Below, piece by piece: positions 1 through 9,708 of a stretch of DNA of 64,000 bases (its first letter is position 1; each line of letters opens with the position of its first letter). A program made the translations under genes and the position numbers. Below the pieces are notes generated by a model that was given only the letters and a program-made list of their open reading frames with translations, was not told the DNA's origin and made no database searches. Source of the DNA: Aigarchaeota archaeon (GTDB taxonomy: Archaea; Thermoproteota; Nitrososphaeria_A; Caldarchaeales; Calditenuaceae); the NCBI GenBank assembly GCA_025059745.1, contig JANXDH010000004.1, positions 297,783-361,782 on the forward strand, given 5' to 3'.

Positions 1-1742
1 AGACCAGGCCGACTGGGGTAGTCAAGATAACCCCGAAGACCAAGCTCATCATCCACAACAGGGCGGTGCACGAGAAGACGTTGAACACAAACGTGACCTA
101 CGAGGACATAGGAGGCCTAGAGGGTGAGATACAGAGGATAAGGGAGATGATCGAGCTACCCCTCCGCTATCCCGAACTCTTCCAGAAGCTCGGCATAGAC
201 CCGCCAAAAGGAGTACTCCTCTACGGTCCTCCTGGTTGCGGCAAGACCCTCCTGGCTAAGGCCGTGGCGACCGAGGCTGAGGCGAACTTCATATTGATAA
301 ACGGTCCCGAGATAATGAACAAGTACTACGGCGAGACGGAGGCGAAGCTGAGAGAGATCTTCAGGAAGGCCGAGGAGGAGGCGCCGAGCATAGTATTCAT
401 AGACGAGATAGATGCGATAGCGCCGAAGCGTGGTGAGGTAACAGGAGAGGTGGAGAAGAGGGTCGTCGCCCAGCTCTTGGCCCTGATGGACGGTCTAGAG
501 AGCAGGGGACAGGTCATCGTCATAGGTGCAACGAACAGACCGAACGCTCTAGATCCGGCCCTCAGGAGGCCCGGGAGGTTCGATAGGGAGATAGAGATAG
601 GAATACCTGACAGGAGAGGGAGGAAGGAGATACTGATGATCCACACTAGGGGCATGCCTTTGAGTAGCGACGTAGATCTGGACAGGTTAGCCGAACTCAC
701 CAAGGGTTACACCGGCGCAGATATAGCCGCGCTCTGCAGGGAGGCCGCGATGAAGTGCATAAGGAGGATACTACCGAACATAGACTTCAACGAGGAGAGG
801 ATATCACCTGAGCTCCTCAACTCGTTGGAGGTGAACATGAAGGACTTCCTCGACGCGTACAAGGACGTGACGCCCACAGCCCTCAGGGAGGTCGAGATAG
901 AGACACCGACTGTCAGGTGGGAGGAGATAGGAGGTCTGGAGGAGGTCAAACAGAGGCTGATAGAGGCCGTCGAGTGGCCGATAAAGTACCCCGATAAGTT
1001 CGAGAAGTTCGGGATCGTCCCACCGAAGGGGCTACTCCTCTACGGTCCTCCTGGTTGCGGCAAGACCCTCCTGGCTAAGGCCGTGGCCACTGAGTCAGAG
1101 GCGAACTTCATAACGATAAAGGGCCCCGAGGTCTTCTCGAAGTGGGTCGGCGAGTCGGAGCGTGCGATAAGGGAGGTCTTCAGGAAGGCCAGACAGGCAG
1201 CGCCCTGCATAATATTCCTTGATGAGATCGAGACGCTGGTCCCGAGGAAGGACCTGATAGACGACTCAAGCGGCGTGGCCAACCGAGTCGCTAGCCAACT
1301 CCTCGCGGAGATGGACGGGATAGAGGAGCTGAGGGAGGTGCTGGTCATAGGGGGCACGAACAGACCGGACCTCATAGACCCTGCTATACTGAGGCCAGGG
1401 CGGTTCGATAGGCTCTTATACGTTCCGCCGCCAGACGAGAAGGCCCGCCTCCAGATATTCAGGATCTACACCAGGAGGATGCCGGTAGCGAGCGACGTCA
1501 ACCTGGAGAAGCTGGCCTCAATGACCGAGGGGTACTCGGGCGCAGACGTGCAGTCAGTCTGCAGGGAGGCCGCGATAAATGCCTTGAGACGAGATATAAA
1601 CTCTGAGTACGTTACGTGGCAGGACTTCCAGGAGGCCATGAAGATAGTCAAGCCCAGCATCTCACCTGCGACCATAAAGGACTACCAGCGCATATCCGAG
1701 TCGCTCAAGGCGACCGACAGGCCGCTGAGCATGATAGGCTGA
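1..1742 (+). CDS. cdc48: Cdc48/VCP-type AAA ATPase (5' end outside window)
   Basis: This is an archaeal Cdc48 (VAT/p97) unfoldase, which threads substrate proteins through a hexameric ring using ATP. The reading frame is already open at base 3, so the N-domain lies outside the window and only the two AAA modules are seen. D1 has its P-loop GPPGCGKT near nt 225-248 and Walker B VFIDEID near nt 392. D2 has the same P-loop near nt 1044-1067 and Walker B IIFLDEIE. Both P-loops carry Cys where Cdc48 proteins usually have Thr. The C-terminus ends in SMIG and has no HbYX proteasome-docking motif. A 55-bp stretch is identical between D1 and D2. A small gene follows after 5 nt. Confidence 0.96.
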   Translation, partial: TRPTGVVKITPKTKLIIHNRAVHEKTLNTNVTYEDIGGLEGEIQRIREMIELPLRYPELFQKLGIDPPKGVLLYGPPGCGKTLLAKAVATEAEANFILINGPEIMNKYYGETEAKLREIFRKAEEEAPSIVFIDEIDAIAPKRGEVTGEVEKRVVAQLLALMDGLESRGQVIVIGATNRPNALDPALRRPGRFDREIEIGIPDRRGRKEILMIHTRGMPLSSDVDLDRLAELTKGYTGADIAALCREAAMKCIRRILPNIDFNEERISPELLNSLEVNMKDFLDAYKDVTPTALREVEIETPTVRWEEIGGLEEVKQRLIEAVEWPIKYPDKFEKFGIVPPKGLLLYGPPGCGKTLLAKAVATESEANFITIKGPEVFSKWVGESERAIREVFRKARQAAPCIIFLDEIETLVPRKDLIDDSSGVANRVASQLLAEMDGIEELREVLVIGGTNRPDLIDPAILRPGRFDRLLYVPPPDEKARLQIFRIYTRRMPVASDVNLEKLASMTEGYSGADVQSVCREAAINALRRDINSEYVTWQDFQEAMKIVKPSISPATIKDYQRISESLKATDRPLSMIG

Positions 1743-1747
1743 ATCAC

Positions 1748-1960
1748 TTGAAGACATCACTCTACATAACGATACTGAATGCCCTCCAGCGCAACAGCGG
1801 CAAGATGCTGAACGTAAATCTAGTCGACTACCTCAGAGGCAAGGGGCTCCAGTACTCGGGCGAGGAGGTCATGAAGGCTTTACTCGTCTTGGAGGTCATG
1901 GGAAAGCTCCGGGTGATCAGTTTGGACGAGGAGAGGAAGGTAATAGAGCTGATCAGCTAA
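1748..1960 (+). CDS. small winged-helix-like protein downstream of cdc48
   Basis: This predicted 70-residue protein starts at TTG 5 nt after the cdc48 stop, so it is probably cotranscribed with cdc48. The pattern of short amphipathic helices (ITILNALQRNSGK, then GEEVMKALLVLEVMGK) followed by a strand pair (LRVISLDEERKVIELI) fits a compact winged helix-turn-helix. A longer reading starting inside cdc48 at 1616 is open but would begin with out-of-frame cdc48 sequence, so I chose the TTG. I do not recognise the family. The position suggests a Cdc48-linked adaptor or a DNA-binding protein, but that is only inferred from context. Confidence 0.6.
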   Translation: MKTSLYITILNALQRNSGKMLNVNLVDYLRGKGLQYSGEEVMKALLVLEVMGKLRVISLDEERKVIELIS

Positions 1961-1963
1961 CGA

Positions 1964-2998
1964 TCAGAACCACTCGTCAAGCCTCCTTTCCTGTCTCGAG
2001 GACCTGATCCTCGCGGCGTACTCCTCCAATGCCTTTCTCACACGATCCTCGGAGAAGTCATGCTCCTCGCAAAGCAGGTCCACCACCCCCTCCTCGTCTA
2101 CATCCCTCCACCCCAACTTGTAATTCTCGGTAACGTTCGGCGAGGTGAAGGCTTCTCTCACGGCTTCTAAGTCGCATTCGAGTTCTATCCCGAGTGCGTG
2201 CAGTACGTTTTCGACTCGGCCGTGCTCTCTGATGAGCGCGTAGGCGCGTTTCGGCCCTATCCCCTTCACTCCGTCGCAGTAGTCGTTACCTATGAGGATC
2301 GACATCTCTATGAGGTCCTCCCTCCTAATGGAGAGTTTGTTGAGTATTCGTTCCAGATGGATCACCTCTGGCACCACCTCTACGTATTCCCTCCTCCCAG
2401 GCAACTTGCGCCTCCCGACTATCGAGAGGTTCTTGACCAACCGTGGAGACCCGAAGAGGAGCGAGTCGTAGTCCTGAGACGCAGAGGCCCAAGCGTCACC
2501 CTTCCTCGTCATATGAGCGGTCTGAGCCTCACCCTCTGAGGGCGCAAGCACGTAGGGCACGCCCATCACCTCCAAGAGCCTGATCGATCCCTCGACCATG
2601 TACTCCTCAAGGGACGCCGCGCGTACCGAGTACTTCCTCATGGCCTCCAAATCACCTGTCTCTAGCGCCCTCTTGTACTCCTCCATCGCCTCGGCCCTCA
2701 CTGCAGTCCTCCGTTCAACAGTCCTCCTCTTCAATTCTGGCGGTCTGCCGTCGAAGACGTAAACGGGCAGCATACCCTCGGCCAGGTAGTTGAGCGTCCG
2801 GAAGAAGAGACCGTTGAGGTGACTCGTGACCCTCCCCCTCCTATCAGAGAGCGGCCTTCCGTCGGGGCCTCTGATGATTGTGATGAACTGGTAGAGCATG
2901 TTGAAACAGTCTATGGCGATCACCCTACCCCTCAGGTCTTTCAGCTCTATCTCCTCGACGGCCTCGCGAGGCACTATATCGGATAGCTTTACTCCCAT
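1964..2998 (-). CDS. fen: flap endonuclease 1
   Basis: FEN1 removes 5' flaps during Okazaki fragment maturation and base excision repair. The protein is 344 residues, normal for the family, and starts MGVKLSDIVP as archaeal FEN1 proteins do. Metal ligands are visible in order: D30 (AIDCFN), D83 (VFDGRP), E155 and E157 (SEGEAQ), D176 and D178 (SQDYDS) and D239 (GNDYCDG). A helix-hairpin-helix GVKGIGPKRA lies at about 243-252. The last nine residues, QERRLDEWF, form a PCNA-interacting PIP box. It converges on the small gene after cdc48 with a 3-nt gap, and lies 18 nt downstream of trm5 on the same strand, so the two probably form one unit. Confidence 0.96.
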   Translation of the reverse strand: MGVKLSDIVPREAVEEIELKDLRGRVIAIDCFNMLYQFITIIRGPDGRPLSDRRGRVTSHLNGLFFRTLNYLAEGMLPVYVFDGRPPELKRRTVERRTAVRAEAMEEYKRALETGDLEAMRKYSVRAASLEEYMVEGSIRLLEVMGVPYVLAPSEGEAQTAHMTRKGDAWASASQDYDSLLFGSPRLVKNLSIVGRRKLPGRREYVEVVPEVIHLERILNKLSIRREDLIEMSILIGNDYCDGVKGIGPKRAYALIREHGRVENVLHALGIELECDLEAVREAFTSPNVTENYKLGWRDVDEEGVVDLLCEEHDFSEDRVRKALEEYAARIRSSRQERRLDEWF

Positions 2999-3016
2999 CC
3001 CAGGAGTTCTGATGCA

Positions 3017-4081
3017 TCAGACGAAATAAGTCTTGTGTAAAAGCCTCAGGTCCATCACGTAAATCCCCCTCCTGGGAGAGACCTCCCTGACGAGGCTTAC
3101 CCTACAGTCGATCACGGCACCCTCATCGATGTGCCTCACCTTCTCCGATACTCTACTAGTCCACTCCGCTTCGTCCGATGCGAAGCCGTAGACGTGAACG
3201 GTCCCTCCCTCGACTGTTAGCCTGAGCGCCACGTCGAGGAAGCTGAGCGAGTCGGACGGGTGGTTCATGATGACCCTGTTCGCTAGATCTGCTTTCTTCC
3301 TAAATATGTCACGGGCATCGCCTAAGAAGGCCTCGACGTTACGCTCGACTTTGTTCGCGGCTAGGTTGAGCAGTAGCAAACCGTAAGCAGCCTCGTTGAC
3401 CTCACTCGCGAATACTTTAGCTCCCTTGTGTTTAGCGAGCTCTATTGAGAACGGCCCGACTCCGGCGAACATATCCACGACCACCTCCCCCCTCTTCGCG
3501 AGCTTAACCACCCTCGCCCTCTCCGTTGAGAGCCGCGGCGAGAAGTAAACCCTATCAACATCCACATGAAAGACGCATCCGTTCTCTCTGTAAACGGTCC
3601 TAGTCCTCTCCTCGCCCCCTATGTGCTCCAGACCCCTGACGCGGAAGGTCCCCTCAACCTTACTGGTCTCCATGAAGATAGATCTCACCGAGGGGTTCAC
3701 ATCGAGTAGTGAGCGCGCTATCAGGTGCCTGAACTCGTAGAGCTCCGGCGGTACCCTCAATATGGCTATGTCGCCGATGACGTCATAGGAGGAGGGAACA
3801 CGCGCGAGCAGGTCCCGAGGGATAACACCGCTCAATGACTCCTTGAGAGTTGCCGGCCTCCTACCGTAGGCCTCGAACTCGAACTCTGAGACCTGCACCC
3901 CCAAGATCTCAGACGCTCTCTCGGCGACGCCCTCCTCCGATATCAGGGGGAAGACCACCTCATCATCTAGCCTCAACGGCCTCAACGACCTCTCTAGCAG
4001 ACCGACCTCGACGAGCGACCTCTTCACGAGATCGGCCGAACCCTTGCTCACGGCTACGCCCAGCGCGCGCCTCGTTACCAT
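3017..4081 (-). CDS. trm5: tRNA (guanine-37-N1)-methyltransferase Trm5
   Basis: Trm5 methylates G37 next to the anticodon and prevents frameshifting during translation. The 354-residue length fits archaeal Trm5. An N-terminal recognition region precedes the class I SAM-binding motif VVDMFAGVGPFSIEL and the following acidic loop FASEVN. The motif IV segment reads NHPSDS, where Trm5 proteins commonly have an NLP-type motif. The C-terminal strands carry HVYGFAS, typical of the fold. The gene starts at ATG and is read away from the GTPase gene, with a shared 107-bp promoter region. FEN1 follows on the same strand. Confidence 0.9.
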   Translation of the reverse strand: MVTRRALGVAVSKGSADLVKRSLVEVGLLERSLRPLRLDDEVVFPLISEEGVAERASEILGVQVSEFEFEAYGRRPATLKESLSGVIPRDLLARVPSSYDVIGDIAILRVPPELYEFRHLIARSLLDVNPSVRSIFMETSKVEGTFRVRGLEHIGGEERTRTVYRENGCVFHVDVDRVYFSPRLSTERARVVKLAKRGEVVVDMFAGVGPFSIELAKHKGAKVFASEVNEAAYGLLLLNLAANKVERNVEAFLGDARDIFRKKADLANRVIMNHPSDSLSFLDVALRLTVEGGTVHVYGFASDEAEWTSRVSEKVRHIDEGAVIDCRVSLVREVSPRRGIYVMDLRLLHKTYFV

Positions 4082-4188
4082 TCATCAGGTACCCTGAGGT
4101 TCACTCCGAACCTGCGCATATAAACCTCGTGGGTCGTTATCCCTTATATTTCCCCCCTCACATCTTGACTTAGGCTGGATACCAAAAG
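4082..4188. promoter_or_regulatory. divergent promoter region trm5 / GTPBP1-like GTPase
   Basis: This spacer separates two divergently read genes. On the minus strand a TATA-like GTTTATATGC lies at 4116-4125, about 39 nt from the trm5 start. On the plus strand CTTATATTT lies at 4143-4151, about 42 nt from the GTPase start. Both leave room for short leaders. Confidence 0.6.
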
Positions 4189-5757
4189 ATGGCGGCTGGC
4201 CCCAATCTACCCAAGAAGGAGGGCGGACACATCGAGTTCAAGGAGAGGTTATCCAAATCCCTTCACCTCAAGGGCGAGAGGAGACAGCAGCTCGCCACTC
4301 AACTGATCTCGAGGCTATTCGAGGGCCGAGGGGTTGCGCTCTACGTCTTGGGAGTGAACGATGACGGCGAGGTAGTGGGACTCAACGATCTCGAGGTCGA
4401 GGAGAGCATCTCGGTCCTGAACTCGATCGCAAACGAGTGCGGCGCGAAGGTAGAGCGGATAGATCGTTACTCCACGGAGTCAGGCTGGGTGGTGAAGGTG
4501 CTGGTGAAGAGCCTCGGGGTGGTCCCCGGCAAGCACGTCATGGTGGCCATCGCGGGTCACGTCAACCACGGAAAGTCCACGCTGATAGCGTGTCTGATGA
4601 CAGGGAGACCAGATGACGGTAACAGCTGGCTCTACCTAGATACCCTCCCCCACGAGATAGAGCGGAGGCTGTCCGCGGATCTCCACTTCGCGGTCATAGG
4701 CTTCAAGGCCGGGTCACCTGTCCTCCTCAACAACCCGCTCGACAAGTCAGAGAGGAGCAGACTCGTGGAGGACGTGGATAAGGTGGTGAGCCTGGTAGAT
4801 ACTGTCGGTCACCTTGGATTCCTCAGCACGACGTTGAGGGGTCTCACCGGCCAAGAGATAGATTATGGAGTCCTCGTGGTGGCTGCCGACGACGGGCCGA
4901 CCCAAGTGACGAAGGAGCACCTAGGCGTGATGCTAGCGCTGGGCGTGCCCGTGATCATCTGCATAACGAAGACCGACTTGGTATCCAGGGAGAGGTTAGA
5001 TGAGGTGAGGGAGGAGGTAGCGAGGGTCCTGAAGAGGGTGGGGAGGGTCCCGTTCCACCTCAAGTCACTTGATGACGTTCAACTAGTGATCGACAAGCTG
5101 AACGTCCTGGTCCCCATAATAGAGACCTCAGCCATCACCCTTAACGGCTACGACAGGTTATACTCTATCCTCTCTTCGCTGACTCCTAGGCCGAGGCCTA
5201 TCGATAAACCGTTCTTGTTGTACATAGATAAGATATACGAGATCGATAACGTGGGACCCGTTGTCTCGGGCAGCGTGAAGCAGGGTAGACTCATCCCGGG
5301 GCGTGAACTACTCATTGGGCCCTTCAGCAACGGTCTCTTCAAGAGGGTTAAGACGAAGAGCATCGAGACCCATCACGCGCGGCTGATGGAGGCCCTACCG
5401 GGTCTGGTAGTGGGGATAGCGCTTAGAGGGGTGAAGAGGGATGATGTGAAGCGAGGGATGGTGCTATGCGATGTGGAGCTGAACCCGACCGCGGTGTGGA
5501 GGTTCGAGGCCGAGACGATCGTCCTAGGGAACCCGACGAGGCTGAGCGTCGGCTACGAGCCGGTAATCCACTGTCACACCATAGTGCAGAGCGTGAGGGT
5601 CATTGATCTGGAGAAGGAGTACCTGAGGACCGGAGAGGAGGGGCTGGTCAAGTACGAGTTCAAGTACTCGCCTGCACTCATCTTTAAGGGCGACAGGTTC
5701 GTTCTGCGTGAGGGGAGGACGAAGGGAATCGGCACCGTGACAAGGATACTCGAGTGA
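4189..5757 (+). CDS. GTPBP1-like translational GTPase
   Basis: This 522-residue protein belongs to the EF-Tu/eEF1A-like GTPBP1 group. The G1 loop GHVNHGKST is at about 123-131, G3 is DTVGH at about 203, and G4 is TKTD at about 263. After the G domain come two beta-barrel domains (from IDKIYEIDNVGPVVSG and AETIVLGNPT) as in EF-Tu. The first 120 residues form an extra N-terminal domain seen in archaeal GTPBP1-type proteins. Known eukaryotic relatives act in ribosome quality control and mRNA surveillance. The archaeal role is not established, so no exact function is claimed. It starts at ATG and has its own TATA box. Confidence 0.85.
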   Translation: MAAGPNLPKKEGGHIEFKERLSKSLHLKGERRQQLATQLISRLFEGRGVALYVLGVNDDGEVVGLNDLEVEESISVLNSIANECGAKVERIDRYSTESGWVVKVLVKSLGVVPGKHVMVAIAGHVNHGKSTLIACLMTGRPDDGNSWLYLDTLPHEIERRLSADLHFAVIGFKAGSPVLLNNPLDKSERSRLVEDVDKVVSLVDTVGHLGFLSTTLRGLTGQEIDYGVLVVAADDGPTQVTKEHLGVMLALGVPVIICITKTDLVSRERLDEVREEVARVLKRVGRVPFHLKSLDDVQLVIDKLNVLVPIIETSAITLNGYDRLYSILSSLTPRPRPIDKPFLLYIDKIYEIDNVGPVVSGSVKQGRLIPGRELLIGPFSNGLFKRVKTKSIETHHARLMEALPGLVVGIALRGVKRDDVKRGMVLCDVELNPTAVWRFEAETIVLGNPTRLSVGYEPVIHCHTIVQSVRVIDLEKEYLRTGEEGLVKYEFKYSPALIFKGDRFVLREGRTKGIGTVTRILE

Positions 5758-5760
5758 GAG

Positions 5761-7326
5761 CTAGCGTACGTAGGTGAGGCTCTTCTCTCTCGCGAACTGG
5801 AGGAGGTAGTATGGTCCGCCGACCCCCTTTCCCGTCGTCCCGCTCGCCTTCCATCCGACGAACGACTGGGCGCCGGGCCATGCACCGGTCGTGGCGCCAC
5901 CCCGTCTGTTCGCGTAACAGACCCCGAACTCGACCTCCCTGAAGAACCGGTCTATCTCAGATGAATCGTCGCTGAATATACCCGCGGTGAGGCCGTACTC
6001 TGTATCGTTGCACGACCTTATCGCCTCGTCAAGGGTTCGATACTTAGCGAGTAACAGGAACGGTACGAATAACTCTTCCTTGAAGAGCACGTTATCGTGG
6101 GCCAGATTCGTCACAACCGTGTGTTGCACGTAATAGCCGTGAGCGTACTGACCGTACTCCAAGACCTCGCCACCATAGTTTATGGTACCTCCACTCCTCT
6201 TGGCCTCGGAGACAGCGGCCCTGAACTTCTGGAGGGCCTGAGCGTTTATCATTGGGCCCATGAACACCCTCCTCTCTCGGGGGTCGCCGACTATGAGCCT
6301 GCTGCTCTTATCGACCAGGAGCTCCAAGAACTCACGGAAGACCGTCTCCTGGACGTAGACCCTAGAGGTGGCGCTACACTTCTGTCCTTGGAATCCAAAC
6401 GCACCTCTGATCACTCCCTCGGCCGCCCTCTCTAGGTCAGTCCTCGCGGTCACTATCACAGGGTTCTTACTCCCCATCTCGGCTATCACAGGCTTCGGCC
6501 AGGGTTGCAGCCTCACGAACTCCCTGTAGAGGTTCATGCCAACGTCACGTGACCCCGTGAAGGCCAACCCATCGATATCGCTCCTTACCACCTGCTCACC
6601 TATCTCTCCACCCGGTCCAGTTATCAGAGAGACGGCCTCAGGGGGGACCCCAGCCTCCACGTAGCACCTATAGAGCTTGACGGCCGTAAGCGGCGACTCG
6701 CTACTCGGCTTCATTATCACACCGTTCCCCATCAACAGGGCCGCGGTCGCCATGTTGTTGAGCAGCATGAGGGGGAAGTTCCAGGGCGATATGACGAAGA
6801 AGACGCCGAAGGGCCTGAGCAGACTCATAGGCTCCTCGTTGGTCAGCGGAGAACTCATCGGGACCTCGTAACCCTTGTTCGTCTCCATTAGGTCCGCACA
6901 ATACTTGAGGAAGTCCATCACCTCGAAGACCTCCGCGAGGGCCTCGAACCTGTTCTTCCCAACCTCATAAGTAATTAACGCGGCGAGCCTGAACTTCTCT
7001 CTGTCGATCACCTCGATCATGTTTCTGATCACCTCGACCCTCCTCTTCCACCCCATAGACTCCCAGACGCGTTGACCGCTCCTTACAGCTCTTATCGCGT
7101 CGTTCAGGTGCTCTGCGGACGCCCTCTGGAACCTACCTATCACGATCCTCCTATCGATCGGTGACGTCTTCACGAACTCGCCCGAGTTCGAGTATACGTC
7201 GCGGCCGTTGATGTACAGCGGGTGAGTCTTTCCCAATTCGTTGGAGACCTCTGTAAGAGCGGACTCGTAATGAGGGTGTACGGACTCGTCAACCTGGAGT
7301 GTCGCGTACGTTATCTTACCTGTCAC
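5761..7326 (-). CDS. aldehyde dehydrogenase, 1-pyrroline-5-carboxylate dehydrogenase type
   Basis: This NAD(P)-dependent aldehyde dehydrogenase has 521 residues, the usual length for P5C dehydrogenases of the PutA/RocA type. The catalytic cysteine sits in FQGQKCSATSRVYV and the general-base glutamate in IAEMGSKNPVIV. The C-terminus GGPYYLLQFAREKSLTYVR matches the P5CDH tail. It probably oxidises glutamate semialdehyde to glutamate in proline or arginine catabolism, but no proline dehydrogenase is nearby, so the substrate is inferred from family resemblance only. It starts at GTG and is convergent with the GTPase, 3 nt from its stop. Confidence 0.87.
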   Translation of the reverse strand: MTGKITYATLQVDESVHPHYESALTEVSNELGKTHPLYINGRDVYSNSGEFVKTSPIDRRIVIGRFQRASAEHLNDAIRAVRSGQRVWESMGWKRRVEVIRNMIEVIDREKFRLAALITYEVGKNRFEALAEVFEVMDFLKYCADLMETNKGYEVPMSSPLTNEEPMSLLRPFGVFFVISPWNFPLMLLNNMATAALLMGNGVIMKPSSESPLTAVKLYRCYVEAGVPPEAVSLITGPGGEIGEQVVRSDIDGLAFTGSRDVGMNLYREFVRLQPWPKPVIAEMGSKNPVIVTARTDLERAAEGVIRGAFGFQGQKCSATSRVYVQETVFREFLELLVDKSSRLIVGDPRERRVFMGPMINAQALQKFRAAVSEAKRSGGTINYGGEVLEYGQYAHGYYVQHTVVTNLAHDNVLFKEELFVPFLLLAKYRTLDEAIRSCNDTEYGLTAGIFSDDSSEIDRFFREVEFGVCYANRRGGATTGAWPGAQSFVGWKASGTTGKGVGGPYYLLQFAREKSLTYVR

Positions 7327-7434
7327 GGATCAGAAGACGTTCAACACGAAAATATGTCTTTTGTGTCCTCGATCAACTGGCGATCCCATCTAGCAAATCT
7401 TAAATCAGGCTGATAACTCTGATCCTTAGCGATC
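7327..7434. promoter_or_regulatory. divergent promoter region ALDH / HMG-CoA reductase
   Basis: This is an AT-rich spacer between divergent genes. AATCTTAAATC at about 7396-7406 is a plausible TATA box for the HMG-CoA reductase gene, about 34 nt before its TTG start. An AT-rich stretch around 7350-7362 could serve the dehydrogenase. No RNA gene or repeat was seen. Confidence 0.45.
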
Positions 7435-8667
7435 TTGAAGGAAGAGGAACTGTTAGATCGTCTCTTCAGAGGCGAGTTCCAGCTCCATCAACTCGATGAG
7501 GTTCTGGGGAGCTCCGTCAAGGCCACCGAGGTCAGGAGGAGATTCCTCGAGACGAAGCTGGGTATGGACCTCTCTACACTAAGGGTCGATCTGCCCTACG
7601 ATAATGTGGTCGGTAGGAGCTGTGAGAACACGATAGGGGGAGTGGTCCTACCGTTGGGTGTGGTGGGACCGATAACCGTCAGGGGTAAGCACGCACACGG
7701 AGAGTTCTTCGTACCCCTCGCGACGACCGAGGGCGCGTTGGTCGCCAGCGTGAACAGGGGGTGCTCCGCGATAAGGGCCTCAGGGGGTGCGGTAGTTGCG
7801 GTACTCGATGACGGCATGACGAGAGCGCCGGTAATAGAGACGCCGGGCCTTGAGTACAGCGTCGAGTTAGCGTCGTGGGTCAGGGAGAACTTTCACGAGC
7901 TCAAGAGGAGGTTCGAGTCGACCACGAGCCACGGGAGGTTACTCGAGGCCAACCCCATCATCGTCGGCAAATTCGTCTACCTCAGGTTGAAGGCTTTCAC
8001 TGGTGACGCCATGGGGATGAACATGGTGACGAAGGGATCGGACGAGGTGGTTAGGTTGATAGAGGATCGGTTCGGGTGGTCCCGTCAGCTCGCGCTCTCG
8101 AGCAACGCGTGCACCGATAAGAAGGCCTCGGCGATCAACTGGATAATGGGACGCGGGAAGTCAGTCTCCGCGGAGGCAATAATACGCAGGGAAGTAGTGG
8201 TGGAGAAGCTTAAGACTACGCCAGAGGCCGTTGAAGAGGTCGTCTGGTCCAAGAACTTCATAGGGTCCGCGCGGAGCGGTTCGCTCGGAGGTTTCAACGC
8301 ACACGTGGCGAACGTGGTAGCAGCGGTCTTCATAGCTACCGGACAGGACCCCGCGCAGGTAGTCGAGAGCAGCATGTCAATATCTTACGCTGAGCGGACG
8401 AAGGACGGCGACCTCTACATCTCGCTGACCATACCGAGCCTCGAAGTAGGCACGGTCGGAGGCGGGACCTGGTTACCGACCCAGAGGAAGGCCCTGGAGA
8501 TAATGGGCGTCGCGGGCTCCGGCACCCCACCCGGGACCAACTCATTGAAGTTCGCGGAGGTCCTGGCTGGCGTCGCGCTCGCAGGCGAGCTATCTCTCCT
8601 ATCGGCCATAGCGTCGCGCCACTTGGCGGAAGCTCACATGAGGCTCGGGAGGGGGGAGAAACTATGA
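7435..8667 (+). CDS. hmgA: 3-hydroxy-3-methylglutaryl-CoA reductase (class I)
   Basis: HMG-CoA reductase makes mevalonate for archaeal isoprenoid ether lipids. The soluble 410-residue protein has all class I motifs: ENTIGGVVLPLGVVGP with the catalytic Glu, TTEGALVASVNRG, DAMGMNMVTKGS with the catalytic Lys, GTVGGGTWLPTQ, and a C-terminal AEAHM carrying the catalytic His. The start is TTG, read from the best position relative to the upstream TATA. Its stop overlaps the ATG of the following alcohol dehydrogenase (ATGA), so the two are translationally coupled. The isopentenyl phosphate kinase further along belongs to the same pathway. Confidence 0.97.
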   Translation: MKEEELLDRLFRGEFQLHQLDEVLGSSVKATEVRRRFLETKLGMDLSTLRVDLPYDNVVGRSCENTIGGVVLPLGVVGPITVRGKHAHGEFFVPLATTEGALVASVNRGCSAIRASGGAVVAVLDDGMTRAPVIETPGLEYSVELASWVRENFHELKRRFESTTSHGRLLEANPIIVGKFVYLRLKAFTGDAMGMNMVTKGSDEVVRLIEDRFGWSRQLALSSNACTDKKASAINWIMGRGKSVSAEAIIRREVVVEKLKTTPEAVEEVVWSKNFIGSARSGSLGGFNAHVANVVAAVFIATGQDPAQVVESSMSISYAERTKDGDLYISLTIPSLEVGTVGGGTWLPTQRKALEIMGVAGSGTPPGTNSLKFAEVLAGVALAGELSLLSAIASRHLAEAHMRLGRGEKL

Positions 8668-9677
8668 AAGCGACGATCCTGAAGAGGTTTCAGAGCGTCC
8701 CTGAGGTCGTTGATCTACCAGACCCACTAGGCCCAGGACCTGGTGAGGTCCTCGTCAAGGTCGGTGCGAGCGGCATATGTTACAGGGACCTCTTGGTGAG
8801 TGAGGGCTACTTCCCTAGAGCGAAACCACCGCTGATACTCGGTCACGAGTTCGCGGGCGTCGTCGAGGAGGTAGGTGAGGGAGTTGAATGGCCGAGTAAG
8901 GGCACCAGGGTCGCATCGCTACCATACGTTCAGTGCGGGAGGTGCTACAGGTGCATCTCCGGTGAGGAGAACCTCTGCAGGTCTAGAGTTTTTCTCGGGG
9001 AGGAGGTAGCTGGGTGCTATGCAGAGAGGGTTATAGTCAGGTCGCGCGCCCTCGTGGAGTTGCCGCAGGACGTAGGTTTTGAGGCCGGTGCGATCTCAGC
9101 CTGCGTGATAGGTACGCTCCTAAACGGGATACGACAAGCTGCCCTGAATCCGAACGCGCACGTTCTGGTCACCGGTGGTGGAGGAGGTGTCGGCATTCAC
9201 GCGGTCCAATTGGCAAAGGCCATGGGCTTCTCGGTCATAGCGGCCACTCACTCTGAGTGGAAGGTGCCGGCTATCTACGGCGCTGGTGCCGATCAGGTAC
9301 TCACGTCTCCTGAATTCTCCCAGGAAGCTAAGCGGACGGTGAGTGAGGGAGTCGACCTGGTGATAGAGACAGTCGGTCAACGCACGCTCGACCAGAGTCT
9401 CCGGTCTCTCAGGTGGGGCGGGAAGTTGCTGTTGGTAGGGAACGTTGATGCAGGAGCCGCGTCGATACAACTAGCCCAGTTGATTCTGAGGGGCGTAAGT
9501 GTAATTGGCGTCAATAACTCTAGCAGGAGAGACCTAATGGAGGCGCTCGATCTGGTAAAGAAGAGGAGGGTGCGGCCCATAATCTCGTCCGCGGTGAGTC
9601 TGGAGAGCGTGCCAGAGGCGCTCCAGTCCCTGAAGGACGCTAAACCGATAGGCCGTCAGGTCGTAAAGTTATGGTAA
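8664..9677 (+). CDS. zinc-dependent alcohol dehydrogenase (MDR family)
   Basis: This 337-residue medium-chain dehydrogenase has a GroES-like catalytic domain followed by a Rossmann domain. The catalytic zinc region shows GICYRDL and GHEFAGVVEEVGEGV. The structural zinc site is the four-cysteine lobe CGRCYRCISGEENLC with the usual spacing. The NAD(P) loop is VTGGGGGVGIHAVQLAKAMG. The substrate cannot be told from sequence. It overlaps the HMG-CoA reductase stop by 4 nt, which could mean a role linked to prenyl alcohols or the same regulon, but this is only context. Confidence 0.92.
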   Translation: MKATILKRFQSVPEVVDLPDPLGPGPGEVLVKVGASGICYRDLLVSEGYFPRAKPPLILGHEFAGVVEEVGEGVEWPSKGTRVASLPYVQCGRCYRCISGEENLCRSRVFLGEEVAGCYAERVIVRSRALVELPQDVGFEAGAISACVIGTLLNGIRQAALNPNAHVLVTGGGGGVGIHAVQLAKAMGFSVIAATHSEWKVPAIYGAGADQVLTSPEFSQEAKRTVSEGVDLVIETVGQRTLDQSLRSLRWGGKLLLVGNVDAGAASIQLAQLILRGVSVIGVNNSSRRDLMEALDLVKKRRVRPIISSAVSLESVPEALQSLKDAKPIGRQVVKLW

Positions 9678-9708
9678 TAAGATCGCCCCCGGACCCATAT
9701 ACAACGCT

